A stretch of DNA of 64,000 bases from Sphingobium jiangsuense (lineage in GTDB: Bacteria > Pseudomonadota > Alphaproteobacteria > Sphingomonadales > Sphingomonadaceae). Shown here piece by piece: positions 28,421 to 36,511 of the stretch. Numbering within the stretch: position 1 is the stretch's first letter; each line of letters opens with the position of its first letter. The notes beneath the pieces are model-generated. The model saw nothing but the letters and a program-made list of their open reading frames with translations, made no database searches and was not told where the DNA came from. The translations under genes and the position numbers were made by a program. The DNA lies in assembly GCF_014196495.1 (NCBI RefSeq), contig NZ_JACIDT010000015.1, positions 31,065 to 95,064 of the forward strand. The letters run 5' to 3'.

Positions 28421-30802
28421 ATGTCCAGCCCCAGCATCATCTGGTTCGAGGATATCGGCATCGGCGATGTGCCCGCCGTGGGCGGCAAGAACGCTTCGCT
28501 CGGCGAGATGACGGTGGCGCTGTCCGGCGAGGGTATCGCCGTTCCGGCCGGCTTCGCGACGACCGCCGATGCCTATCGCGCCTATGTCGCAGAAAACAGG
28601 CTGGAACCGAAGGTTGCCGCGCTTCTCGCCGCCTATCATGACGGCAAGGCGACGCTCCAGGAAACCGGTCAGGCGATTCGGGCGCTGTTCCTCGAAGGCG
28701 AATTTCCCGCCGCCATCGCCGACGAAATACGCGACGCCTATGGCGAACTCGGCCGACGCAGCGGCGGTGACGCGCCCGCCGTCGCCGTGCGCAGCAGCGC
28801 CACCGCCGAGGACCTGCCGGACGCCAGCTTCGCCGGGCAGCAGGAAACCTTCCTCAACGTCCGGGGGCCGCGCGCGCTGCTTGACGCCTGCCGCCGCTGC
28901 TATGCCTCGCTGTTCACGGACCGGGCGATCAGCTACCGCGAAGCCAAGGGGTTCGACCATAGGGAGGTCGCCCTGTCGATCGGCGTGCAGCGCATGGTCC
29001 GCTCCGACCTGTCCGGTTCCGGTGTGATGTTCTCGATCGATACCGAGACGGGCTTTCCGGGCGCGGTGGTGATCAGCGCCGCATGGGGGCTGGGCGAGAC
29101 GGTGGTGCAGGGCAGCGTCGATCCCGACAAATATGTCGTGTTCAAGCCGCTGCTTTCCGTGCCCGGCGCGGAACCGGTCATCGGCAAGGACAAGGGCGGC
29201 AAGGCGTTTCGGATGGTCTATGCCGAAGGCGGCAGCAGGCGGACCCGGATCGTCGAGACCACCGCCGCCGAGCGGGACGCCTTCGTTCTCGACGATGTCG
29301 ACATCCTTCAGCTCGCCCGCTGGGCGGCGGCCATAGAAGCGCATTATGCACGGCCGATGGACATGGAATGGGCGAAGGACGGCGAAACCGGGGAGCTGTT
29401 CATCGTTCAGGCGCGGCCCGAAACGGTGCAGGCGGGCACCAGCGCCACCTCGTTCCGCCATTACTGCCTGAAAGAAAAGGGCAAGCCGATCGCGACCGGC
29501 GCGGCGATCGGCAGCGCGATCGCATCCGGCAAGGCCTGCGTCATCCGCAGCGCGGCGGATATTGCGCAGTTCCGCGACGGCGCGGTGCTCGTCACCGAAA
29601 CCACCGATCCCGACTGGGTGCCGGTGATGAAGCGCGCGGCCGGGATCGTCACCGACCATGGCGGCACCACCAGCCATGCCGCCATCGTCAGCCGGGAGCT
29701 GGGCGTGCCCGCCATCGTCGGCACCGGCGGGGCGAGCCGTCTGCTCGCCGACGGACAGGAGATCACGCTGAGCTGCGCGGCGGGGGAGATCGGCACCGTC
29801 TATGAAGGCATGCTCGCCTTCGAGGAAAGCGAGATCGATGTCGGCGCGCTCCCGGAAACCTGCACGGACGTAATGGTGAACATCGCCAATCCGGCGGCTG
29901 CCTTTCAGTGGTGGCGGCTGCCGGCGCGCGGGGTTGGCCTTGCCCGCATGGAGTTCATCGTCAACTCGCTGATCAAGGTGCATCCGATGGCGCTCATCCA
30001 TCCCGAACGGACGAGCCCGGATGCGCGGCGGCAGATCGAGGCGCTGACACGGGGCTATGCCGATCCGTCGGATTATTTCGTGGAGGTGCTGGCGCGCGGT
30101 ATCGCCCGGCTGGCCAGTCCCTATCATCCCCATCCGGCAATCGTCCGCCTCAGCGATTTCAAGACCAACGAATATGCCCATCTGATCGGCGGCGAGGCGT
30201 TCGAGCCGGAGGAGGAGAACCCGATGCTCGGCTTCCGGGGGGCCTCCCGCTATTATGACGAGCGCTACCGGGAGGGCTTCGCGCTGGAATGCCGGGCGCT
30301 CAGGCGGGCGCGTGAGACATTGGGCTTCGCCAACATCATCGTCATGGTGCCGTTCTGCCGCACCCCGGCCGAAGCCGACCGGGTGCTGGAGGTGATGGCG
30401 GAAAATGGCCTGCGCCGGGGAGAAAACGGCCTTCAGGTCTATATGATGTGCGAGATTCCCTCCAACGTTATCCTGGCCGAGCAGTTCGCGACGCGGTTCG
30501 ACGGCTTCTCCATCGGCTCCAACGACCTCACCCAGCTCGTGCTCGGCGTGGACCGGGATTCGGGGCTGCTCGCCGCGCTGTTCGACGAGCGGGACGAGGC
30601 CGTGACGCGCATGATCGCCGAGGCGATCCGCAAGGCGCATGCGGCCGGGATCAAGATCGGCATTTGCGGGCAGGCGCCGAGCAATCATCCCGATTTCGCC
30701 CGCTTTCTGGTCCGCGAAGGGATCGACTCGATTTCCCTCAACCCCGACAGCTTCGTGCGCACCGTCGGAGAGATCGCCAAGGCGGAGGCCGAGACGCGAT
30801 AG
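28421..30802 (+). CDS. ppsA: Phosphoenolpyruvate synthase
   Basis: 793 residues; makes PEP from pyruvate and ATP, giving AMP and phosphate, for gluconeogenesis. The N-terminal ATP-grasp domain begins 'VGGKNASLGEM' and has 'AVRSSATAEDLPDASFAGQQ'. The phosphohistidine domain reads 'TDHGGTTSHAAIVSRELGVP' with His near residue 419. The C-terminal TIM barrel carries 'LARMEFIVNSLIKVHP', 'FSIGSNDLTQLVLGVDRDSG' and the active Cys in 'GICGQAPSNHPDFARFL'. Complete and of normal length. Cotranscribed with the upstream ADH. Confidence 0.95.
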   Translation: MSSPSIIWFEDIGIGDVPAVGGKNASLGEMTVALSGEGIAVPAGFATTADAYRAYVAENRLEPKVAALLAAYHDGKATLQETGQAIRALFLEGEFPAAIADEIRDAYGELGRRSGGDAPAVAVRSSATAEDLPDASFAGQQETFLNVRGPRALLDACRRCYASLFTDRAISYREAKGFDHREVALSIGVQRMVRSDLSGSGVMFSIDTETGFPGAVVISAAWGLGETVVQGSVDPDKYVVFKPLLSVPGAEPVIGKDKGGKAFRMVYAEGGSRRTRIVETTAAERDAFVLDDVDILQLARWAAAIEAHYARPMDMEWAKDGETGELFIVQARPETVQAGTSATSFRHYCLKEKGKPIATGAAIGSAIASGKACVIRSAADIAQFRDGAVLVTETTDPDWVPVMKRAAGIVTDHGGTTSHAAIVSRELGVPAIVGTGGASRLLADGQEITLSCAAGEIGTVYEGMLAFEESEIDVGALPETCTDVMVNIANPAAAFQWWRLPARGVGLARMEFIVNSLIKVHPMALIHPERTSPDARRQIEALTRGYADPSDYFVEVLARGIARLASPYHPHPAIVRLSDFKTNEYAHLIGGEAFEPEEENPMLGFRGASRYYDERYREGFALECRALRRARETLGFANIIVMVPFCRTPAEADRVLEVMAENGLRRGENGLQVYMMCEIPSNVILAEQFATRFDGFSIGSNDLTQLVLGVDRDSGLLAALFDERDEAVTRMIAEAIRKAHAAGIKIGICGQAPSNHPDFARFLVREGIDSISLNPDSFVRTVGEIAKAEAETR

Positions 30803-30817
30803 CGCGGCGAGGCGACC

Positions 30818-30842
30818 GCGTCCGCCCCAAAAGGACGGACGC
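30818..30842. terminator. Convergent hairpin after ppsA
   Basis: GCGTCCG and CGGACGC form a 7-bp stem with an 11-nt loop in the gap between converging genes. No T-tract follows on either strand, so termination would be weak or protein-assisted. Confidence 0.4.
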
Positions 30843-30862
30843 GCCGCTTGCAGGCGCCGGGC

Positions 30863-31945
30863 CTAGAACGCCTTGCCCAGATTGAGTTGCAGTCCATCCC
30901 GCCTGGCGAGCTGGATGCCGTTCACCTTCTCATGGACCGGCACCAGATATTCGGCGCCGATCCTGATCCCTTTCAGCGGCCCGCCGGTCGCGACGAGGTT
31001 GAGGCCAAATCCCAATTCGAGGCGATCACCGCCATAATTGGGTTGCAGGTCGGGCGGCGAGGAATGGTTGTGCGCGCCGTTATAATGGCCCTTGATCGCG
31101 CCTTCATGGGTGTAGAGCCCGCGCAGGGAGACGCTGGCCCCGTCCGCGAAGCGATAGCTGCCCCATGCCGTCCCGGTGAACCTGTCGCCGAGCCGATAAC
31201 CGCTGTCGTTGCGATTTTCGGCGCGCCAGACATAGGCGGCTTGTCCGCCCCATCCGAAGCGCCCCGCGCTGCCTGTCGCGGTGAGCGAAGGAAGCATGTC
31301 CCAGGTTCCCGAACCCGTCTGCATCCCATAGTGCAGGAAGGTGCCGTTGGCGTTGCGGGCATCGACGCTGCCCGTCGGGATGCTCACGCCAAGCGTCGCA
31401 TGGATGTTCGCCGCCTTGTCCCGCTTGAGCCGGACCAGGCCGGAAACGATCGTGTCGCCCCAGCCTTCGTGCGAATGGGCGTGGGTTTCGCCCGGCATCA
31501 TTGCATGGCCTCCGCCATGGCCGCCATGGCCGCCGCCCGTCGAGGGAAGGCCGCGCATCACCATGTCCATCTTCATATATTGCGGCATGACCATCAGCGT
31601 CAGGGTGTCGGTCGGCGCCCACATGAGATCGAGCATCGCCATATCCATCCGCATCGACTGGACGCCGGTGCCGTAGCCCGCGGCGGCAAGCTGCGTATCG
31701 GTCAGCGCTTCGGCTCCGGAGCGCATCGCTCCGTCATACCAGTCCCGCGACAGGCGCAGGCCGATCATCACATCCCCGGCCTTGTGCATATGGTCGTACA
31801 TGACCCCGGCCGGAGCATGGTCATCGGCGCGCGGGCCGCTCGGGTCCGTGGCGTCATGGGCCATGACCGGGGTGGAGAGAGCCAATGTGGCGAGAGCAAA
31901 GGAACGGGAAGCCGCGCGAGGCGCAGCGTGAACTGTCTTGGTCAT
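30863..31945 (-). CDS. His/Met-rich exported protein, probable outer-membrane barrel (copper-associated)
   Basis: 360 residues from ATG 31945. A signal peptide ('SFALATLALSTPVMAH') is followed by alternating hydrophobic strands typical of an outer-membrane 'transporter' family. Residues near 80-160 are extremely rich in Met and His, including MRMDMAMLDLMW and GGGHGGHGGGHAMM then HAHSH. Such proteins are common in copper-handling loci. A DUF2946 gene lies 64 bp upstream on the same strand. Copper involvement is inference. Confidence 0.7.
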   Translation of the reverse strand: MTKTVHAAPRAASRSFALATLALSTPVMAHDATDPSGPRADDHAPAGVMYDHMHKAGDVMIGLRLSRDWYDGAMRSGAEALTDTQLAAAGYGTGVQSMRMDMAMLDLMWAPTDTLTLMVMPQYMKMDMVMRGLPSTGGGHGGHGGGHAMMPGETHAHSHEGWGDTIVSGLVRLKRDKAANIHATLGVSIPTGSVDARNANGTFLHYGMQTGSGTWDMLPSLTATGSAGRFGWGGQAAYVWRAENRNDSGYRLGDRFTGTAWGSYRFADGASVSLRGLYTHEGAIKGHYNGAHNHSSPPDLQPNYGGDRLELGFGLNLVATGGPLKGIRIGAEYLVPVHEKVNGIQLARRDGLQLNLGKAF

Positions 31946-32009
31946 ATCATTATCCTGATTTCGGACGCGCGCAGGCGCGGCCGTCAAAGCCGAAAATATC
32001 GTGGAGAAA

Positions 32010-32441
32010 TCAGGCTGACCGGGGCGGGCCGATGGCAGGCGGCGGCGGCGCGGCGAGACGGAGGACGGTCAGGTCCGCAATGGCGCGCCCTGGGATGAGG
32101 ATCGCGGGCAGCGGCGCAGGCGATGGCAGCGCTGCCAGCGTCCCGTTCGCCAGACCGGCGCCGAAGCCCGCAAAGGAGCAAGGCGAATCCGCCGCGCTGT
32201 GCCGGGGCGCTGAGCCGTTCTTGCCCAGGTCCACGAAGATTTCGGCAGGCCCGGACCCGCTGCACAGGCTGACGATGATGCCATAGCCCGTCGCCACCGG
32301 CATGAAGCCGGTCGGCACGACCAGGCGAACGGACAAGGCCAACAGCAGAATGACGGCGAAGATGCCGCGCCCTGCCGCTGAATGTCCGATCCGCCCCCGC
32401 ATCCGCAGCGCTTTAGGGGCAGGCATGGGTTTTGTCAGCAC
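32010..32441 (-). CDS. DUF2946-family membrane-anchored protein
   Basis: 143 residues. One N-terminal membrane helix ('IFAVILLLALSVRLVVPTG') leads into 'GFMPVATGYGIIVSLCSGSG' and 'SPCSFAGFGAG', the Cys-containing pattern of DUF2946. This family is often encoded beside copper-related genes. Start is uncertain: GTG 32441, ATG 32426 or ATG 32402. Probably in one operon with the His/Met-rich gene. Confidence 0.75.
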   Translation of the reverse strand: MLTKPMPAPKALRMRGRIGHSAAGRGIFAVILLLALSVRLVVPTGFMPVATGYGIIVSLCSGSGPAEIFVDLGKNGSAPRHSAADSPCSFAGFGAGLANGTLAALPSPAPLPAILIPGRAIADLTVLRLAAPPPPAIGPPRSA

Positions 32442-32624
32442 GCTTTACGCCGAACGCGTACTTCGCGGGCCGAAGCCTTCAGAGACAGACCTGTTCCGGC
32501 GGGTAGAGGTTTCCAAGGCTAAGGACCGAAGGAGGCGGCTCGCAGAAGCGCCTATGGGTCGCTTCTTTCCCATCGGGCGCGGGGCTGGCCCGAGGGCCGC
32601 TAAGTCGCTAACTCTTGGAAAAAC

Positions 32625-32672
32625 TGGAGCGGGCGAAGGGATTCGAACCCTCGACCCCAACCTTGGCAAGGT
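32625..32672 (-). other. attL: 3' part of tRNA-Gly(GCC) left by prophage integration
   Basis: On the minus strand the sequence runs from the anticodon stem-loop (CCTTGCCAAGG, anticodon GCC) through the variable and T arms (GGTTCGAATCC) to the acceptor end and CCA at 32625-32627. The 5' half (acceptor, D arm) is replaced by unrelated sequence from about 32673. This is the classic scar of integration into the 3' half of a tRNA gene. The acceptor 3' strand and CCA are intact, so an identical segment should be found at attR. Confidence 0.88.
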
Positions 32673-32689
32673 CCGAAAACTCCAGCCAA

Positions 32690-32714
32690 CCCGCAAATAA
32701 CCGTAGTTTGCGGG
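32690..32714. repeat. Inverted repeat beside attL
   Basis: CCCGCAAA and TTTGCGGG (8 bp, perfect) flank a 9-bp loop, 18 bp inside the prophage. It may bind an integration or excision factor or act as a hairpin before the first gene. Function is inference. Confidence 0.5.
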
Positions 32715-32722
32715 AGTGAACA

Positions 32723-33166
32723 ATGCAAGACATTATCGAGAACAAAGGGTGTTCTGCTGGCCATTTGCTGGCCACGACGAAGAGGCGCCGTGGCTTCCGT
32801 TTCGACGCTGAAAAATACGAGCGCGAGAAGCGGGAGAGGGAGGAGGCGCGAGAGCGTCAATGGGTGGCGGAAATGGACGCCATGCATCCTCGCAGTGGCT
32901 ATTGCTACTTCGTCGGCAGTCGTGAAGCTGGCATCGTCAAGATCGGTTTTTCGCGCAACCTCGCAGAGAGGGTGAATCGGCTTAAATCAAACTCTGGGCC
33001 TTACCGTCTTGAGCTTTTGGCGAAGGTGGTGGGCGGGTCTGAGCGAGAGCGGCACTATCATTGCAAGTTTGAGACATTTCGTTTTAGCGGGGAATGGTTT
33101 CATCTCTCGCCGGAAATCGAAGAAGAAATATCCCGCCTCTCCCACGCTATTTCGGGAGGGCGGTGA
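32723..33166 (+). CDS. GIY-YIG-like (T5orf172/MUG113-type) phage protein
   Basis: 147 residues. A basic, Arg/Glu-rich coiled N-terminus (residues 20-55) precedes a compact domain starting 'SGYCYFVGSREAGIVKIGFS' with 'LAERVNRLKSNSGPYRLELL' and ending in 'FRFSGEWFHLS'. This is the pattern of the T5orf172/MUG113 branch of GIY-YIG nucleases. Role in the phage is unknown; possibly DNA processing or competition with other mobile elements. First gene inside attL and on the plus strand, opposite to the phage late genes. Confidence 0.75.
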   Translation: MQDIIENKGCSAGHLLATTKRRRGFRFDAEKYEREKREREEARERQWVAEMDAMHPRSGYCYFVGSREAGIVKIGFSRNLAERVNRLKSNSGPYRLELLAKVVGGSERERHYHCKFETFRFSGEWFHLSPEIEEEISRLSHAISGGR

Positions 33167-33978
33167 TGGCGCGCGGCTCTCCGCAAATGTCGCTCGATCT
33201 CGATTGGGGAGCAGGCCGGAGCCTGATCTGGGTCGATGGCGCCAATAGCGCGGTGGCGGGACACATCATTTTGATGGATGATCCTAAAGCGCAGCCTGTT
33301 CATTGTGATCTTGGCAAGAGTGTCCATCCTGACAACCACCGTTTCATCAACGATCTGGAACAGTGGTACGGCAAAGAAATCATCCGCATCCGTAACGAGC
33401 GATATGAGATGATTGACGAAGTTTTTGAGGACCGGCGATACCTCTCCGGTATTAACGGCGCGCCTTGCACCAGCGAAATGAAATTCGTGCCGCGCATGGA
33501 TTTCCAACTGCCCAGCGACACGCATTTTTGGGGGTACACGGCTGATAAGCGGGACGCCGCTCGGTTCGATCGGATGATTACCGATTATCCGTTGCTCAAG
33601 CAGCGCGCGCCGCTGGTCGAGATGGGCCTGACTAAAAAAGATACTCACGCCATCCTTCGCCAGCACGGTATCCGTCGGCCATATGTCTATGACATCGGAA
33701 TGCCGAATGGCAACTGTATCGGATGCGTGAAGTCGTCCAGCCCGGCCTATTGGGCGCTGATCCGCCAGCACTTTCCAGAAGTGTTTGAGCGGCGCAATGA
33801 GCAGGCTCGACGCTTTGGTGCAAAGCCCATCATTCTTCGTCGCGAGAAAGGGCCAGACGGCAAATATCATAACATTCGTGGCTATCTTGATGAAATCCCG
33901 CTCGACCAGTCCACGAAAGTTCGCGGCGCCGACTTCGGCGGCTGCGGTTTCCACTGTAACAAGGAGCCCACCCAATGA
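33166..33978 (+). CDS. PAPS-reductase-like PP-loop protein (phage accessory)
   Basis: 270 residues from ATG 33166, which overlaps the previous stop (TGATG). It matches a phage branch of the PAPS reductase/adenine nucleotide alpha-hydrolase superfamily: 'HPDNHRFINDLEQWYGKEI', 'PCTSEMKFVPR', 'NGNCIGCVKSSSPAYW' and a final Cys pair in 'GGCGFHCNKE'. The PP-loop, SGGxDS in canonical enzymes, reads VDGANSAVAG, so Lys and Asp are absent. The family may modify nucleic acid or nucleotides with sulfur, but no partner genes are present. The role is unknown. Confidence 0.75.
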   Translation: MARGSPQMSLDLDWGAGRSLIWVDGANSAVAGHIILMDDPKAQPVHCDLGKSVHPDNHRFINDLEQWYGKEIIRIRNERYEMIDEVFEDRRYLSGINGAPCTSEMKFVPRMDFQLPSDTHFWGYTADKRDAARFDRMITDYPLLKQRAPLVEMGLTKKDTHAILRQHGIRRPYVYDIGMPNGNCIGCVKSSSPAYWALIRQHFPEVFERRNEQARRFGAKPIILRREKGPDGKYHNIRGYLDEIPLDQSTKVRGADFGGCGFHCNKEPTQ

Positions 33979-34337
33979 CCTCCGACCTGATCGAGAAGAT
34001 GGCTGCCGCCATCCGCGACGCCCGCGCGCTGCCGGGTTCAAAGCCAGCGCCGCGCATCAGTGACGTAGACCGAAGGGCCGCCACCGCCGCCCTGTCCGTC
34101 ATCAGCGCATTGCGGCCCATAGAAACCGCGCCTCGTGACGGGACATATATTCTGGCCACCCTCGCCACCATAAAAGACCAGCGATGGCGGCACCTGAGCG
34201 GTAGACGCTTCGTCATTCGACATGAGGGCTATACTCAGTCTGGCTACGACATGGGATGGTGGCTATTCCCCGGTCTCGGCGGAGCCGCCGACTGGTGGAT
34301 TGAGGGATGGATGCATCTTCCCGCATCGCCGAGATGA
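33975..34337 (+). CDS. DUF551-like small phage protein
   Basis: 120 residues; overlaps the previous stop by 4 bp (ATGA). 'LRPIETAPRDGTYILA' followed by 'WWIEGWMHLPASPR' at the end is the W-x-P-I-x-x-A-P-x-D-G pattern of DUF551 proteins, common in phages and without known function. The first 50 residues are a helical extension. Confidence 0.65.
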   Translation: MTSDLIEKMAAAIRDARALPGSKPAPRISDVDRRAATAALSVISALRPIETAPRDGTYILATLATIKDQRWRHLSGRRFVIRHEGYTQSGYDMGWWLFPGLGGAADWWIEGWMHLPASPR

Positions 34338-34461
34338 AGCGCGATTTGCCGATCGCCGATTAACAGCAAAGAGCTTTGACGATCAGAAATGGCGTTTGGT
34401 GAGAGGCAACCCACCGCAACCCGCTTGACCGACTCGCTCCGTTTGTTCTCATGATGTTCTC

Positions 34462-34749
34462 ATGGATGCCACCACCGAGAAATTTCTGGAGAGCGTGAGT
34501 AGAGATCTCTACTATATCGCCAATGCGCAGCTTTGCGCGAAGATCACATGCCGGTCTTGCAGGCGATGCGTCATAACTAAAGCCGACGCGCTGCTTCATC
34601 TTTCCCGCGAAAGGCGGTGGAAGACCGATACGAAGAGCATCGGTGAGCGCATGAAATGCCAGTCGTGCGGGCATCGAGGGGCTATCATCAAGGCGACAAT
34701 GGAGGCGGCGTCCGTCGATCCGGTTGGACAGGGAATGAGGCGGCGATAG
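34462..34749 (+). CDS. Hypothetical zinc-ribbon-like protein
   Basis: 95 residues. Two Cys pairs, 'CRSCRRC' near residue 30 and 'CQSCGH' near residue 66, could bind a zinc ion. Not otherwise recognised. Last gene of the plus-strand cassette and followed by an intrinsic terminator, which supports expression of the cassette as one unit from near attL. Confidence 0.6.
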   Translation: MDATTEKFLESVSRDLYYIANAQLCAKITCRSCRRCVITKADALLHLSRERRWKTDTKSIGERMKCQSCGHRGAIIKATMEAASVDPVGQGMRRR

Positions 34750-34851
34750 GCATGGCGCCGTGCCGCATCCCCAATTCAGAGGATGCGACTCACCCTCCGA
34801 TGCGGTACTCTCCCGCCGCGACCCAAAGGGAGAGCGATCTTCCTTGATACT

Positions 34852-34885
34852 GCCCGGCAGTTCCCACGCTGCCGGGCTTTTGCTT
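34852..34885 (+). terminator. Intrinsic terminator of the plus-strand cassette
   Basis: GCCCGGCAG (34852-34860) pairs perfectly with CTGCCGGGC (34869-34877), 8-nt loop, followed by TTTTGCTT. It also lies at the 3' end of the converging SGNH hydrolase gene and may insulate both. Confidence 0.85.
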
Positions 34886-36023
34886 ATGCGGCCAACGCCA
34901 GCATCGCATACACCTGCCCGATGTCTTCGGCCCCGCGCCAGATCGGGTGGAAGTAATCCGGGTCCGGGTTCATCAGACCGGCAGCCAGAGCGTCCGCATG
35001 CTCGCCCCAGCGGTCCTTGAAATCGAACACCGGTGCGCCGCGAGACGCAGCGACCTCGCGGATGGCCGCATTGTACAAGTCCTGATTGGCGATCGAGGCA
35101 GCAGCGATAGACGTGCGCGCGGGGATGATGACGCGCGTCTTGATGTTGTTCGCGATACGGCGGTCGAGCACCGATTCCATGTTCGTCCGATAGGTCGGCA
35201 GGCTTTCGATCGGACTGGCGTTATCCCGCCAGTCGTTTGGCCCCATCGCAATCCAGTATTCGTCCCCAGCCGTCAAAATCTGTTCAGGGAAATAGAAGGG
35301 CCGGGCCAGATCGGCGCTGTTGGCGATATGCTGCATACGCCCGCCGGAGGCCGAACAGTTGAGAAGCTGGTAGGCAGGCAACCGCGCATTGCGTGCCCAG
35401 CAGGCGACAACCTGGATCGTCCCGGATGCGCGTGCGACGGTATAGGTATTCTGACCGAGCGTTACGCCATCGCTTTCGCCGAGCGTGATCGCGATAAAAT
35501 CGGTCGGCGTCTGCTGAATGCTTACGGTCTTTGTCACCGCGCCGCAGGTGACGGTGACCGATCCGGTTCCTGCCACCGACCGGACCCACACGGTGAAGGT
35601 CTGCGTTGCGTCGTCCGGCGTATAGGTGAAGGGCGTCGTCGTGGTGCTGTTCTGCAATATGCTCCACGTTGCCCCGGAGAAGCCGTTGTATTCCCAGCCC
35701 GCACCATTCTGGAAACGCGGATCGAATGACTGAAAAGAGGATGCTGTAGTGTAGCCCATTGTTCCTGCGAAAAACTCATCCTGCGCGTAGAAGCCGCGCG
35801 CCCGGATAGCATCGCGCAGTCGTCGGATCGGTGCGCATCTATATCCCTGAGCATTGCCGCTCGGAAACGCGGTGTTGTAGCCCGCATCAATGCTCGTTCC
35901 GGCGATCATGATCTTGCGCGGGCTGGCGAGGCGGTATTTCAGCGACGGCAGGCCATTGCCCGCAGCCCAGCGGTCGGCCGCGCTGCGCGAGAAGCCGCCA
36001 TATGCGCCAAGACCCAAGCTCAT
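34884..36023 (-). CDS. SGNH/GDSL-type hydrolase (phage)
   Basis: 379 residues from ATG 36023, after a GGAGAAC site. SGNH blocks are visible: 'IMIAGTSIDAG' (block I, nucleophile Ser in a GTS variant), 'AMGPNDWRD' (block III, G-x-N-D) and 'DYFHPIW' (block V, D-x-x-H). A beta-rich insertion (about 130-210) separates blocks I and III. Phage enzymes of this type usually de-esterify capsule, LPS or peptidoglycan. It is the last gene of the late unit and overlaps the Rz gene by 4 bp. Confidence 0.8.
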   Translation of the reverse strand: MSLGLGAYGGFSRSAADRWAAGNGLPSLKYRLASPRKIMIAGTSIDAGYNTAFPSGNAQGYRCAPIRRLRDAIRARGFYAQDEFFAGTMGYTTASSFQSFDPRFQNGAGWEYNGFSGATWSILQNSTTTTPFTYTPDDATQTFTVWVRSVAGTGSVTVTCGAVTKTVSIQQTPTDFIAITLGESDGVTLGQNTYTVARASGTIQVVACWARNARLPAYQLLNCSASGGRMQHIANSADLARPFYFPEQILTAGDEYWIAMGPNDWRDNASPIESLPTYRTNMESVLDRRIANNIKTRVIIPARTSIAAASIANQDLYNAAIREVAASRGAPVFDFKDRWGEHADALAAGLMNPDPDYFHPIWRGAEDIGQVYAMLALAA

Positions 36024-36511
36024 TGATCGTTCTCCAAAGAAATCGCCCAATTGTGGGCAGCAATCGCATAGGCCGCCAGCCCGACCAGCGTATCGGGATC
36101 TACCGGCACTGGTCCCTCAGCACTTCCGGCAGGGGCGGGCAGGCTTTCAGGAACTCCGGCACCATCACCTTGGGCGGCGGAACCGGCTGCGAGGCTCGCA
36201 CTTCCACCACCTCCCTGCCGCACGATGGCAGAGCGCAGGCGAGCGCGCAGATCGTCAAGGCTCTGGTCAGCTTCACGGGCTTTCTCCTGATATTCGGCTT
36301 CCTTGGCCGCGTTGACGGCCTTCTGTGCTGCGAGCGCTTCGGCGGTCTTGTCGATGATCGCGCCCTTGAACGCCGCATATTCGGTGCTGACGGCCTGCCA
36401 GCGGGATTTGTAGGTGGCGCGCAGATGATCGACGCGGAGGCCCCAGATGAGAGCGAGGGCCAGAGGCAGCGCCCACCAGAAGCGGCGGAGGAGGGATAGG
36501 GCTGCGATCAC
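36020..36511 (-). CDS. Rz-like inner-membrane spanin
   Basis: 163 residues. An N-terminal membrane anchor ('FWWALPLALALIWGLRVDHL') is followed by an Ala/Glu/Lys-rich coiled coil (about 40-95), the layout of i-spanins that fuse inner and outer membranes at lysis. Its start overlaps the endolysin stop by 4 bp, and a lipoprotein gene is embedded within it in another frame, the usual Rz/Rz1 arrangement. The Gly/Ala/Ser-rich tail is unusual for Rz. Confidence 0.82.
   Translation of the reverse strand: MIAALSLLRRFWWALPLALALIWGLRVDHLRATYKSRWQAVSTEYAAFKGAIIDKTAEALAAQKAVNAAKEAEYQEKAREADQSLDDLRARLRSAIVRQGGGGSASLAAGSAAQGDGAGVPESLPAPAGSAEGPVPVDPDTLVGLAAYAIAAHNWAISLENDQ
36100..36276 (-). CDS. Embedded Rz1-like outer-membrane spanin lipoprotein
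   Basis: 58 residues, lying entirely inside the Rz gene in a different frame. GTG 36276 has a GGAGAAAG site 7-8 bp upstream. The sequence 'MKLTRALTICALACALPSCG' is a lipoprotein signal with lipobox LPSC, so Cys19 would be lipidated. The mature part is Pro-rich ('SQPVPPPKVMVPEF', 'ACPPLPEV'), as in Rz1 proteins. A longer open frame upstream has no such support. Confidence 0.8.
   Translation of the reverse strand: MKLTRALTICALACALPSCGREVVEVRASQPVPPPKVMVPEFLKACPPLPEVLRDQCR

Noticed and set aside
28367..30688. 773-codon antisense frame over ppsA
   Set aside because: Shadow of PEP synthase; His/Arg/Gly-rich translation without motifs.
32625..32720. Complete tRNA gene at the prophage border
   Set aside because: Only the anticodon arm to CCA is present; the D arm and 5' acceptor strand are missing.
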